Of a stretch of 64,000 nt of DNA, positions 12,483 through 24,250 are shown piece by piece. Within the stretch, counting starts at the first letter, position 1; each line of letters begins with the position of its first letter. The DNA lies in the NCBI GenBank assembly GCA_948470475.1, contig OX419342.1, positions 11,084,508 to 11,148,507 of the forward strand, written 5' to 3'. The notes below the pieces were generated by a model that searched no databases, had not been told where the DNA came from, and saw only the letters and a list, made by a program, of their open reading frames with translations. The position numbers and the translations under genes were made by a program. The DNA is from Galaxea fascicularis (lineage: Eukaryota; Cnidaria; Anthozoa; Scleractinia; Euphylliidae).

Positions 12483-14649
12483 ATGTCTGAGAGGGGCCTA
12501 CCACCGTTAGATTTGAGTAGTCCTGCTTCACAAGTTGGAGAGCGGTGGCGCAAGTGGAAGCGCACTTTCGAATACTACGCAGCGGGAAAGGGCATCGATA
12601 ATGCTCGGAAGAAGACGTCTGTGATGCTACATTTTGCGGGGATGGACGTGCAAGACCCCTTTTGAGATCTACAAGATCCTGGTCCGATCCCAGACACTGG
12701 TGATGACGTGTATAAAATCTCAATTCTCAAACTGTATTCCCATTTTCGAGTTAAAGAGAACATTCCTTATGAACACCATGTTTTTTTGCAAAGGGCACCG
12801 CTGGAAGGTGAGACTGCTGGCCAGTTTATGGTTCGTCTCAGAGAGAAAGCACGCCAGCCTTCCTGATCAGTTGATTGAAAAGCTAACGGATTTTGAGCTG
12901 AGAAGAGAAGAATATTCAACTAGAAGCTGTCTTAGATAAAGCCCACGCGTGGGAAGTGGCTGGTGGACAAGCTACGGGTATGACAATAAAACCACAGCAG
13001 ATAGAGGGAGAGGACGTGAACGGTATTAAAATGGGGTGAGGCCGAAGGAATGACAAAGGCAGGAAACGCTTTAATTGTGTAAGAGAGGGGAATTTTGCCA
13101 AGCATGGGAGCTGCCCAGCAAGAGGAAAGAGATGTGCAAGATGTAGAGGACAACGTAAGAATGCACCTAAGGGTAACACCAGCCAGGGTTCTGGAAGGCG
13201 TTCACAGGGTACTATTTTTGTGGGGGACCTGGAGGTATCTGTTTGTGGGAGAAGAGTAGGACTGTTCGTTTGCATTTGCGATGAGCGACAGACAGGAAAA
13301 TACATTCAATGTAACCAGCTGCAAGAAACCAGTAGTAGATAAAGGCGTCAATGGCATTCCAACAAGAGTACTTATTGACTCTGAATCAATAAGCAATCTT
13401 ATGGGGATAAGCGAGTATGAGGAACTTAAGGCACAAGGCCTCAACACAGAGATGGAGAAGTGCCACAGATGGCTTTATGCATATGGTGGGAGAGAGTTGG
13501 AAGTGATTTGTCAGATTCAAGTAGAGATTTCAGTTGTTGAGAAGAAGATAAACTCACACTTTGTAGTGATCAAAAGTGGTAGATGTTTATAGGGCTATGG
13601 GAGTTCGGATTGGGCTGAATGCTGGCAGTGAATTTGAATACAATGTAATAGGTGAGAAAATTGCCTTCAGGCCAAGTACTCAAACGTTTTTGACGGTGTC
13701 GGCAAGCTCAAGGATTACAAGCTGAAACTACACTTTGATCCAGGGGTGGTGCCAATAGCCCAGAAGCCCAAAGAACGTAACCGCAAAAGTAGAAGACCCC
13801 ATTGCTAAAGACATAGTGGAACGGGTAAATGGGCCAACTTCGAGGGTGAGTCGTGTAATGGTTGCACCCAAAGCATATAAAGATATAAGGTTGTGCATCA
13901 TTATGAGGAAGGCCAATGAAGCTGTAATTTGTGAGCGGATAACCATGCCAACTTCGGATGAGGTCCTTGAGAGTCTCAATGGTAGTACATTGTTTTCGAA
14001 GTTCGAGTTTCGCCTCGGGTTTCACCAGATTGAATTAGACGAGGAGTCTTGGAAACATACCCAACATCAACTACTTATGATGGGTGCTTAGATATAAGAG
14101 ATTGAGCTTTGGAGTAAGCTCTGCACCTGAGATAAAGAACAGATTATAAGACAATAGGTCTCAGACATAAGTGGTGTGCAGAACATAGCAGATGATTTGA
14201 CAGTGCATGGCAAGAGTGTGAAGGAGCATGACCAGAACCTACAGATACAACGACTAGAGGAGAAGAACCTCACCCTCAACCCTGAAAAGTGTCAATTTAG
14301 ATTGGATAGGGTGGTATTCATAGGGTTTCTGTCGTTGATGTATGGTATTGGTCCTACGGAAGAGAACGTCCGTGCTGCATTGAAGGCAGGCCGCCCATCC
14401 ACACCAACAGAGGTCAGGGGCTTTCTCGGCATGGTGAGCCTCAGCACGCAGTCCATTGCTAATTTTGCAAGTATTACGTCAACTCTACGAGCGATTTCTA
14501 GGCAGGAAGTACCACTTGTATCGGCCAGTGAACAGGAAAAATCGTTTCAAGAATTGAAGCAACATTTAGCCAGTGCACCAGTCCTTGCATATTTCGACAG
14601 AGATGCTCACACCCAGGTGCGAGTTGGGTGGACTAGCTCGGCGGAATAA
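12483..14649 (+). pseudogene. Ty3/gypsy retrotransposon gag-pol remains, truncated before RNase H
   Basis: Gag begins at 12483 (MSERGLPPLDLSSPASQVGE), with the capsid-type block ERWRKWKRTFEYYAAGKG. A zinc-knuckle remnant (KHGSCPARGKRCARCRG) lies near 13100-13150. A retroviral-type protease remnant is at 13365-13400 with LIDSES where an active enzyme has Asp-Ser/Thr-Gly. Reverse transcriptase pieces follow: TLFSKFEFRLGFHQIELDEE at 13990-14040, NIADDLTVHGKSVKEH (the catalytic Asp-Asp) at 14180-14230, and NPEKCQFRLDRVVFIG at 14280-14325. The tether region (TPTEVRGFLGMVS) follows, and homology stops near 14635. There are at least five frame changes. RNase H and integrase are absent. Confidence 0.85.
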
Positions 14650-14729
14650 AATTGTCAAAATAAAGCTTTAAAAAACTGCTACAATGATTTTGGGAATGCG
14701 TTACGAAAAATCGTTGCGTGACTTGCGTC

Positions 14730-15850
14730 ACTGTCTGAAGAGTTCGTGAGTATGCTGATTTAGCCTAGAAGCTTCTTGCATATTCAATTAGTATCGCATC
14801 ACGGTGATTAACCAGTTTTCCGAGTTTTCGTATGATGCTGTAAATAGTTTAATGTCGTAATGTTTCTTTATTTAGTTGAACCAAAAGTTCTAGAATGTTA
14901 TGTTGGTAAGTATATAAGCCAATCAGTGTAGCTTTTTTTAACGAGAGAGAAGAGAGAGAGAATGCTTTGAGTCAGTAGAGATACAAGCTGTGAGCGTTGG
15001 CGGAGGCCGTGTTTATAGATCGTTTTCACGTGACGTCATCACTTTCTAAAATCCAAAAGTAAAGAACCACGAAAGTTTTTATCCTCATCAGGCATAAGGG
15101 GCAATAATTTTATATCTGTTTACAATTTTACAGCTCAATGGTGTGCTTCGTTTGGAAACTATAGCATTTTGAATTTCGGGGTTATGGCGGTGCGTGACAC
15201 AAGGCCACGATCGAGTTTTTTGAAAAATGTATACTTATCTCATGATTTTGAGCTTTTTTAGAAGTTAAAGAATTAGGAAAAGTGCTTGTGGAAATACCTG
15301 TTTGCTCAGTACTGATGATCAGTCGCCCAGATAGCTGAAGTAAGATCCAGTTGTTGACGCTATATTCCGGCCGCCATATGGGTGCACAACAGATGTGCCC
15401 CCAGATGGCGTTTTCATACTGGGCTCTGTAAATTTCTGCGAAACATTTCGACGAATATGTGACGTTTGGTCAAGGGCAAATGCCTAAAACTTGGAGAAGT
15501 GTCTTCTTTATTTGTCGTCTATAACTTCACAAATTATTTTTCCACTGGCTGGTTTTCGATTTATTTATTTATTTATTTATTTATTTATTGCGTGACAGTG
15601 AAAACGATCTATTGAAGTGTGACAGAGGTCGCGTGTACATTTGGCAGAGGCCGTGTTTATTTGAGTGTGACGCGTGACGAAGGTTAAAGTGTAATTTGCA
15701 AGCCTAGCGTGCGCTTGTTGTGGAGTTAATTGTGCGAAATTTACTACGTCCGTTTGGAATAAATAACGTTGTTGCTGTTCCGACAACCCTGCGTTCTGTT
15801 TGGACTGCGAAGTACTTACCACTCACACAACGAACTCGTAACAGAACATT
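14730..15850 (+). mobile_element. LTR-like sequence split by a MITE
   Basis: Downstream of the gypsy remnant, a TATA-like GTATATAAG (about 14911) is followed by a GAGAGA-rich leader. After the inserted MITE, AATAAA at 15758 is followed by a stretch ending in AACTCGTAACAGAACATTG (about 15844). This order (promoter, polyA signal, end) is what an LTR shows. No second LTR exists in the window to prove it. The motif GGCRGAGGCCGTGTTTAT occurs both just before and just after the inserted MITE (15000-15016 and 15640-15660). Confidence 0.35.
15017..15610. mobile_element. MITE with AGATCGTTTTCAC termini
   Basis: The left end AGATCGTTTTCAC (15017-15029), followed by GTGACGTCATCA, is matched by the inverted right end GTGAAAACGATCT (15598-15610). 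The interior of about 570 bases has no coding capacity and ends with a (TTTA)n run at 15560-15590. Its position suggests insertion into an older LTR-like sequence. Superfamily is not determined. Confidence 0.65.
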
Positions 15851-16197
15851 GTAACTTACTGTTTTAATTGTTATAAATTTACTAATTTTTACTTATTTAT
15901 TTATTTATTTTGCTATTTTCTTTCACTGTAAATTGAATGTGGTTTGCTGCAATACTCAACCTTCGAAATATAATTATGTTTGCAAGTAGGAACCTGCCTC
16001 TCTGCCGTTTATCCTTTAGCGTTCGCTTTCTCTTTCAAAGCGGTTTATAATGAAACTTCAGTTTGTTTCATTCAGCTGAAGACTAAAAGCAACACAAATA
16101 GTAAGTGTGGGATGGCATTGAGCTGTTCACTAAATTTTACAAGGATAAACAATTCAGTGAAATAGAACTTTAAATTAAAAAAAAAAAGAATAAGTTG

Positions 16198-16433
16198 TCA
16201 TCTAAGTTTCACCTTGGCCAATATCCTATTTTTGTAGTGAAAGGCTACATAGGGATAGAGCGACTTGCTTGCTGGGTCGTATTCAATGCATGGAAGGCCT
16301 CCGTCAGGGTCTGCTCTGCTCCCGTTCTCAGAAAACAAAATCGGGACTCGGACTTTACCATCTTTGGTCCATTCCTTGTCTTCAAATAGAACTGTGCATC
16401 TAATGACACCACCTCGGCGAATTGCTGCACAAC
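16198..16433 (-). CDS. Host gene exon: C-terminal half of SPRY-like domain
   Basis: The exon follows acceptor CACATAG at 16434 and begins with two bases that complete a codon. This fits the phase-1 donors of both the 26378 and 17654 exons. It encodes IRRGGVIRCTVLFEDKEW, then DGKVRVPILFSENG and SLYPYVAFHYKNRILAK. The RGxVIxC...FxxNG...YPYV pattern is the second half of SPRY domains. The frame runs to a TGA at 16198, five codons past a possible donor AAG|GTGAAA at 16212. The protein may therefore end here with VKLR, or splice to the coiled-coil exon at 9453 (phase 0 on both sides). Confidence 0.8.
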
Positions 16434-16613
16434 CTATGTGAAGCAAGACACTAATCAAGATTCTGGCTTAAGCGAGGAATTTTTTTTTAGATGACATGAA
16501 ACGCATTATACCGATTTCGACGAGGAAACACGGATGGTTTATGAAGCGATCCGCGTGACTGTGTTATATCTTAAGAACCTTGCTGAAGTTTACAGCAGCG
16601 GCGGCGTTCAGTG

Positions 16614-17278
16614 AGGGAGCTTAAGCAACGGCGAAGACGACGACGACGACGACTCAATGTATGTATGTATGTATGTATGTATGTATGTATAGGTAATTGG
16701 CCACTCCCCATCGGGGCTTTTCAGGACCAATGTAAACAAATAGTGATAGATAAACATAACTAGGTTAAGAATCCCAACTGGCGGGAGGCAGACCAGTTGG
16801 CTATTTACAAGCGTAGACGAGAAGTTGAACTCGGGACTACCGAGAACAACATCAGCTAGCAGTCAGAATGGGATTTGAATCCGCGACTTACGGATTTCAA
16901 ATCCAGCGCTCTAAGCTCTCGGCCACGCTGCCTCTGACGACGACGACGGCAACGAGAAAGCCACAAAACAATGGGCTTAACGAGCAAAAACAATCGCTCT
17001 GTACTTCCGTTTTACAGTTTTGTACATTTTCTTTCCGTCCTCTGCAAAACAGCACCGTGAAATGACCAAATTTTAGGTTTTCTCGAGAACGACAGCTCAT
17101 GGCGTTTTCTTTGCTTTAACACGGTTCACAGTAATTTAGACCCTGGACAGCTCGCTAGTATTTTTCATGTCCAAAAATTGGAATAATCGCGAAAGATTTA
17201 AAAAAAAAAAACTAGAAGTTATATTTTGAAATGACGTTTTCGTTGCTGTCGTCGTAGTCGTCGTCGCTTAAGCTCCCT
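16614..17278. mobile_element. MITE with AGGGAGCTTAAGC termini and CGACGACG subterminal repeats
   Basis: The ends are AGGGAGCTTAAGCAACGGCG at 16614 and, inverted, CGTCGCTTAAGCTCCCT ending at 17278, each continuing into CGACGACGACG repeats. I recognise this as a common coral repeat family. A tRNA-derived SINE is inserted in its left part (16655-16930). No transposase is encoded. It lies in the intron between the 17654 and 16433 exons. Confidence 0.7.
16655..16930 (-). mobile_element. tRNA-Ser/Leu-like SINE nested in a MITE
   Basis: Read on the minus strand from about 16930, the head is GCAGCGTGGCCGAGAGCTTA, followed by a box-B-like GCGGATTCAAATCCC near 16880. This resembles the A and B boxes of a tRNA with TGA in the anticodon position. 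The tail at 16655-16692 is a (TACA)n run. Both flanks are CGACGACGAC sequence of the host MITE. It is a short retroposon copied by LINE machinery, not a functional tRNA gene. Confidence 0.65.
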
Positions 17279-17653
17279 GTTTTCTGTTTTTTGGTTGATT
17301 TGGCTCGTTGGGTGACCCTGCTTATTGCTCTCTTAAATACCTTTTTTTATCATTAAGCGCCGAGAGCCAGTGCAGTCTAACATAAGCTAATAAGTTTGTC
17401 AACTAAGTAACTGAGGGCTTAGAAAAGAATATTATCACGACGAACTTCAAAAATACAATACGACCAGGTTCTACCCTTCGCATGTGTGTAGAATCGTATG
17501 TGCTGAAATATATCGTGATGTCTGGCTTAGTCTCAATTTTTAATCGTGATCATCGTCATTTTATTCCAATGGTTTGAATTTAACAAAGTTGTCTCTTACA
17601 TTACATTACAGTAAGAGCTCTCGTTGAAATTCACAAAACAAGACATATTTTAC

Positions 17654-17761
17654 CTGACAATGTAGTCCTTTTGCTATTGTCTGTGTTGAAAAAGCCAAAA
17701 AGCTCTCTCATCTGATCAAAAATTGTGCCCTTATCCATAATGGACTTTACATCTGGAGGAT
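17654..17761 (-). CDS. Candidate cassette exon with symmetric phase 1-1
   Basis: A 108-bp open segment with acceptor CGCCTGATCCCTTAG and donor TTGTCAG|GTAAAA. It starts with two bases completing a codon and ends with one base of the next, so it can be included or skipped without changing frame. Its end, GFFNTDNSKRTTLSG, closely resembles the end of the 26378-26555 exon, DFFNTENGKRSSLSG, and both stop at the same codon position. The first part (DPPDVKSIMDKGTIFDQ) is different. It could be an alternative SPRY loop exon, an internal duplication or a decayed duplicate exon. Confidence 0.6.
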
Positions 17762-17804
17762 CTAAGGGATCAGGCGAAGGCGAGTTGTTATTAATTTACG
17801 TTAA

Positions 17805-18185
17805 AGGGAACCTCCACTCCTACCAAAGAATCACTTTAACCGCAGAATATAGTATTTGCAACAACGTTAGTTGAGAAGAGATCTATAGTGGAGAAAAACG
17901 AATTTCAGAATCGCGTATTTTTGTTTTCAAATTTCCTGGGCGCCGCCATCTTGAATAATTGTGACGTGTTTCGGTTGCTCTATTGTTCTGACACAAAGAG
18001 CTTTCGTCTAATAGCAAAAGGGCAACCATTTTACGTCACAATTATTCAAGATGGCGGCACCCGGGAACTTTGAAAACAAAAATAAACGATTCTATAACTC
18101 ATGTATTTAAGATAAACGGGCTTTGTTAGTTAAAACTTCAAACAAATTTGATTCTAAAAATCATTTCGTGTGATTTGAAGTGAAC
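17805..18185. repeat. Foldback element (CCGCCATCTTGAATAATTGTGACG arms)
   Basis: GGCGCCGCCATCTTGAATAA at 17939 (followed by TTGTGACG) is repeated inverted as CGTCACAATTATTCAAGATG then GCGGC at 18033-18058. The surrounding ATTTTTGTTTTCAAATTTCC and its inverted partner GAACTTTGAAAACAAAAATA extend the arms. The left edge GGGAACCTCCACTC (about 17808) is a repeat start I recognise from coral DNA. It is intronic and noncoding. Confidence 0.55.
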
Positions 18186-18515
18186 TTTTTGTCGAGAATT
18201 GATGATGGTGACTTTTTATTGGTCTTACGTTTTACACTGGGTACCCAAGCTGACTTGCTAGGGGAATCAATTACTTTTCAATTAAAATTTGTTGAAATCA
18301 TTCTCCACCGTCTCTACAATGTTGCGAGCAATTTTGGGCAATCAATGACCAACATTGCTGTGAGTCAATAGAGTTGTTCGGTCGACACATCGACCAATTA
18401 AATGATTTTACTCAGAGCCACTCGGAGTAGTTTGAGAGCTCCTTTGCAGATAACTCAGAGCAACTCTGAGCTATTAAGAGCAGCTCAGAGCAACACTGGC
18501 GACTTTTCTCTTATA

Positions 18516-19680
18516 TGTTTAATTTTCAAGTCCGTGTAATTCATCATCATTAGTCGTGCGCTTTAAATGGTTGTTTCAAACAACTTAAACCGACTCCTGT
18601 TTTAATACCTATAACTGAGAGTTGAATCAAACCACCAAGGTCGGCCCAAAGGGTGCTTTTAAGACCTCGAGGAAGCGATATGCCCATGGGAACAGAATAC
18701 AACTTCATAAAATGGTAACGTTAAAAATGATTTCGGTCAACTTTGTGAAAAGATGTTTGTATTCTCGCCTCAGTGACCACAATAACATGTTTTACAGGTG
18801 AATTGTTTGACTGAAATTTGCATGTAACAATAACATCTAATGAACTATTCTTGTAGTCGAGGTCCCTCTGCGCCGCTGTCTATTCATTTATATTCAAATT
18901 TCGCTGTGTGTCTCTGTAATTTCTGTAATATTAAATATTTCATAAATAAACTGAACTAAACTGAAACTGTCATTAGCTTTCAATCTTTCCATCGTAATCG
19001 AAGATTGTTCTCCGTTGGCGCTTTGATTCAAGTTTTCGGTTTTTCTACAATAAGCCAAGGTAAAACTCGAATCAAAAACCGTGTTTACTTCTGATTTCAC
19101 AATGAGAGCGAAGCGCATGGTTCTGCCGACAAAACGCCTTGCGAAGTTTGACAAATTCATCTTCCATGTAGACTTTACAGATTCATTTTCAACAAGCACG
19201 CAAAACATTCTTGTTTGATTTCATCATCCGGATAAGAATACACTCTACACTCGAATTACAAACTTAGTGTAATTCGTTGATTCACTCTAAACATTCTTGT
19301 TTACATTTTCATCTGATCTTTGAATAAACACATTTATTCCCGCTAGTTTTTTTCGATTAGAATCAATTTTATTTTTGAAGCCCTCATCACGCCTGTGTTT
19401 CTTAAAAAAAGAGCTGATGATGCGTGACAAGCCATGGAGTTGAGTAATCTCTTTCGCATACCTATGTGATGATGTCATTCCTTGATAACTATTCAACCCT
19501 ATTGCGAAATCCTGGACTTTGACTCCTATGATGATGACGTCATACCCTCCTTCCTGCCCTCGTGCTGTGCACGTAATAATTTGCATGTCTCTATTGTTTT
19601 CTATTCCCTAAAGAATTCTTTGCCATTGTTCTCGATAATTAATTATTTTGTTATGGCCCAAGTGGTCCGTTTAACTACTA
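18516..19680 (-). mobile_element. Solo terminal repeat of a related Polinton
   Basis: This 1.17-kb stretch aligns along its length with the right terminal repeat of the 35-46 kb Polinton, in the same orientation. Shared marks include GAGTTGAATCAAACCAC, AAGACCTCGAGGAAGCGA, AATATTAAATATTTCATAAATA, GCATGGTTCTGCCGACAAAA and CCTTCCTGCCCTCGTGCTGTGCACG. It ends near 19680 with the same terminal ACTACT motif. Numerous substitutions and small indels separate the copies. No capsid or integrase gene adjoins it on the left, so it is an isolated end, either truncated or left by recombination between termini. Confidence 0.85.
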
Positions 19681-20799
19681 TTATCTCTAAGACGGAATAT
19701 AGTGTTCCAGTGGTGACATATTCAGTGAAAACAGTTTATATACGTTGTTCACCGATACCACTATGAAGCTCACAAAACACAAAGATAGGCAGCACTGATC
19801 CATCACTTAAGGTGAAGGTGCGCGCTGGATTAAGCCGTTTTCTTGCATGTTCAATATATACCATCAAGATGCCGGGTGTCAAAGCTGAAGACGTCGGATG
19901 GGCTTTAATAAAGAAAAAAATCAGTAGCCGATAGTCACATCGTCTTCGATTTACAGGAAGTCTAGTCGTGAAAAACAACCACCAAATCACAACTCCTTAA
20001 TAAGAATAATGGAAAACACGAGTTTTTATGAGAACGCAGTTATGGAAAGGATTATTTGAGGTAAAACATTTAGTTAAAGAAAAACCAAATGTCTTTATGT
20101 CGCCAAAAGAAGTTGAAAACAAATATTGCACAAAAATCTGACCTCTAACCTTTTATGGCATAATAAAACCTTACTACTTTTAGAACTCACAACCTCTACA
20201 AACAATTATAAATCCCAGCCACCTTTTTAATTAAGTGGCTTTCAATCATCTAAAGTGGCTAACAATTTGCTTATCAAAAACTGTTACGGAACTGCTCTCT
20301 GCCAAAATTCAAAGCCAGGAGAAATGGACAGGTGCTTTCCAAGAAACGCAGGAGCTCAATTTGGTCGATGTATTGACTTTCATAATTGTGGAAAAATGCA
20401 CAAAAAGCATGCAGGAAGTTAATTGAATTTCATTTTAGATTCCTCCATTAAACCTTAACATAGCTTGTCATAACAAACCAGAAGATTTAGCGCATATTTT
20501 CTGGTTCTGCAAAATGACTGAATGAACAGTGTTGTTCTGCTAAAAACAAAACCAACTTAATCTTATTTTTATTCAGAGAGTCCACAATTGCTTCGAGGTC
20601 TTAAATGATCACGACAACATTAAATATATACTGAAAGCTGAAAACCAAAATACATGCAGAATTATAGGGAAATATATCTACTTAATGCTTCAAAAAAGAA
20701 AAGAGATTCTCAACTGGTACTGTAATTAAATGATAAATTCGTTTATTATTGTGAATTGTAAAAATAACACTCCCTTTTTAGCTCACGGATGACGCAGTC

Positions 20800-23700
20800 A
20801 TGCCATGAGGTTTTGTTGTGGGTCTGAATGTCCCTCACTCACTCAGGGATCACTCACTCACTCACTCACTCACTCGATTCTGATTAATTTATTCATTAAA
20901 CTTTCCCCCGGTCTCTCCCCTGGTAAGTATTGCTTTTGTCTCCATAGTCTTCTTGGTCCAACGTTTGCAAATTTCAGGGTGTAGAACAAAGGCGGAGAAT
21001 TTTGCTCTGCAGATATTGTTTACGTGTTTAATGTTCATGGCGTCGGTTTTTCGTTTCGATTTTCCAACTCAACAAAGGTCTATTTTGTTTAAGGATTAGT
21101 GATCAGATAAAGTTAATAAGATGAAGAACACGAACTGCGAGAATTTAATTAACTTTGAAATCTTCAGAGCAGCGAAAATGAACTTCGAGATATCGCAAAA
21201 GCAACTATAAAGCTTATCACTGTGCGGTACCTGGGGCAGTAGTAATCGAGAATTTTTTGGCACAATATGATGGAAGAAGAAAGAATGAAGAAAATCGGCA
21301 AAAAAGGAAACAGGAGAAAGACTTTCTAGCCAAAAAACCGAATTCTGGCAAGCACCGCATTTGACTTATGAGCAACATATGATCGATTTAAGCAGGTACG
21401 TAATGAAGTATTTTTGAAGACGCGCTTTTCATGGTGAACGCTCAATTGCAAATATGATCTTGTTTAGAAAGGCTATATCGCTTGGCTTAAACGATCAGTA
21501 TAACACTTTGTCAACATTTGACAAAAACACAAGGACCACAAGCATGCAAATATTTTACTCTGTGAGGATATAATTTGGTCTGACAAGCAGCTATAACAGC
21601 TAATCTGTTCGAACAACAAAATATTTGGAAAGTCAAGTTAATTGTAGCACAAAGCATAAATAGATGGATTGAATATCTCACCTTACAAAGCAAAAGTTTT
21701 GTGCCGGACCCCGAATCGCTCAAAAACATTGTGACGGTAAAGCGTGACTAATTTCCCTCAGGACTTTCACAAAATATGTTATTATCTGTATGTTATCTCG
21801 CATTCAGAATAGTCGGAAACTTTATTACGACCAAAAACGTTTATAAAACTAACTTGAAATGAGCCGTCGACCAGTAAGAAACTTTAACTTGCCCGTTACA
21901 CTTCTTAACAAAGCGATCACATTTGAATACTATTTTTATAGCCCGTGTACAAATTTGCATATTTATGCTCCATCGCCGGTTCAAATTACTTAGGTCTGTT
22001 AATTTCGTCTAATGTAATGCTTCTGGCGCCTGTCAATCAACTGCGTAATTTTACGGAAAATATTAGCGCGTAAACGGTTCTTTTACCAAGAGGTGTGTCT
22101 GAAAAGGATGTGCTCCCACAAAACACAGACGAATGTACAGGTTTCTTGCACATATCTTTTTAGAAAATAAAGTTGTAAATTCAAGGTATTGTTATGTTCC
22201 CCATCCATGAGCTGGCTCATAGTAGCCTTTGATTGTTATCAGTTCTAAGTCGTTAAGATTTTACTCTTTATTATAAAGAGACTAATACCTCCCTTGTGAG
22301 AGTAAGGCACGGTAAAGATATACTGTTACTGTTACTGTTACTGTTACTGTTTCTCACTCACTCACTCACTCGATTCTGATTAATTTATTAATTAAAGTTG
22401 GATTGAACGTTTCCTCCTATTCTCTCTCCTGGTAAGTGTTTATTTTGTCTCCACAGTCTTCTTAGCCCAGCAGGTTTCAGAGGATAGTACAAAGGCGTAG
22501 ATTTTTGCTCTGCAGATGTTGTGTACGTGAAGAATTTTCATGGCGTAAATCGTCCATCGTTGGGTAGAGAAGTGAAGATGTAACGCAGATGGTTTTTCGT
22601 TGGATCCTTAAACAAAATGTGTCTTTGTTGAGTTCGAAAATGGAACGTTAATAAGATAAGGAACACAAGCTGCGAGAATTGAACTTCGAAGTCTTTGGAG
22701 CAGCGAAAATGGACTTCGAAATCTCATAAGCGATTATAATCACCGTGCCCGAAGGAAGAATACAACAGGGAATTAATCGACAAAAAAGAGGAAACGGAAG
22801 AAAGGCTTTCTAGCCAAAAACCGTATTCAGGCAAAGAGCACATTTTATTTAACAGCAATATATGATAGATTTTAATGCTTATACAGGAACGTGACTGAAT
22901 GTTTTTGAAGACACGTACTCTTCGGCCGCTTTCTGTTCAAAGTAAATGCTTAATTGCAAATAAATGGCTTTGCGAGAAAGTCTATGTCTTTTGGCTTAAA
23001 CGATCAGTATAACACTCATTTGTGAAGGCATATTCAACATTCCATGATGGCGGTAAATGAACTTGTGTGCCGAATCGTCAAAAAACATCGTAACCGTATA
23101 GTGTGACTAATTACCAACGGGACTTTCCCAAATTATTTTGATGTTATTTCGCCTTCAGAATAGTCGGAAATTTTATTACGATCGAAAACGGTTATAAAAG
23201 TAACTTAAAAATAAGCCGGCAACTAGTAAGAAACTTTAAGTTGTATGTTGTAGTTTTTGCTGCTCATGGATGACGATCAATGTGGGTCATATGGCGATCA
23301 CTCACTCAGTCACTCACTCGATTCTGATTAATTTATTCATTTAACTTTCCTTCGGTTCCTCCCCTCCTAAGTATTGCTTTTGTCTCCATAGTGTTCTTGG
23401 CCCAACGTTTGCAAGTTTCAGGGGGTAGTACAAAGGCATAGATTTTTGCTCAGATATTGTTTACGTGTGGAATTTTATAGCGTCCATTGGCAGAGTAGGT
23501 AGAGAAGTGAAGGTGTAACGCAGATGGTTTTTCGTTCGTTCCTTAAACAAAATATACTTTTGTACTTTTGTTGAGTTGGAAAATTGAAGGTTAACAAGGT
23601 AAAGAACACAAGCCGCGAGAATTGAAATTCGAAATGTTATGTTCAGAACAGCGAAAATGGACTTTGAAAATGATCACCGTGTGGGTTCACAGAGACATAA

Positions 23701-24250
23701 TTTTCTCACACGAAAGAAGAATGCAACAGGGGTGAATCGACAAAAAAAGAAGAGAAGAGAAAGGTTTTCTAACAAGAAAAGCGTATTCAGGCAAGCAACG
23801 CATATGATTTAGGAGCGATGTATGATACAGGAACGGGTTCTGTTTAAGGTGAATCAGGTGAATGCTCAATAGCAAATATTGAAATAAATGGCCCTAGTAA
23901 CCAAACCACCGATCTTCTTCAGAAAGTCTATATCCTCTGGCCGTCAAATGATCAGTGTAACACTTTTGTAAAAGCACATTCAAAATATTTGACAAAAACA
24001 CTAGCATGGAAATATTTTTGTCTGTGATATATGAGGATGTAATTTGCCAAGGGAGAGTCAAGTTTTGGCCTGACAAGCAGTAAATCTGTTCGGTAAAAAA
24101 AAATGTTTGGAAAGTCAAGTTAATGATAGCACAAAATTTAAGTATAATATATCCCCTTACAAAGAAAAAGTTTTAAGCTGACTGATATTTCTAAATGAAG
24201 TTGTGTGTCCGAATCGCTCAAAAACAAAAACATTAAAGGCAGCTAAAGGA
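20800..24250. repeat. Three diverged tandem copies of a 0.9-1.5 kb intronic block
   Basis: Three copies begin with a CTCA repeat followed by CTCGATTCTGATTAATTTAT at 20856-20895, 22353-22388 and 23299-23336. Each continues with a TTTTGTCTCCAYAGTSTTCTT block, then GGCGKAGAWTTTTGCTCTGCAGAT-like, GAGAATTNAANTTNGAA-like and AGCGAAAATGGACTT-like sequence, and later AAAGGYTTTCTAGCC. Spacing between copy starts is about 1.5 kb and 0.95 kb. No coding sequence is preserved. The block lies in the 8.6-kb intron between the 26378 and 17761 exons. Confidence 0.75.
22319..22351. repeat. TACTGT hexanucleotide microsatellite
   Basis: About five tandem units of TACTGT, directly before the second copy of the larger intronic repeat block. 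Confidence 0.8.
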
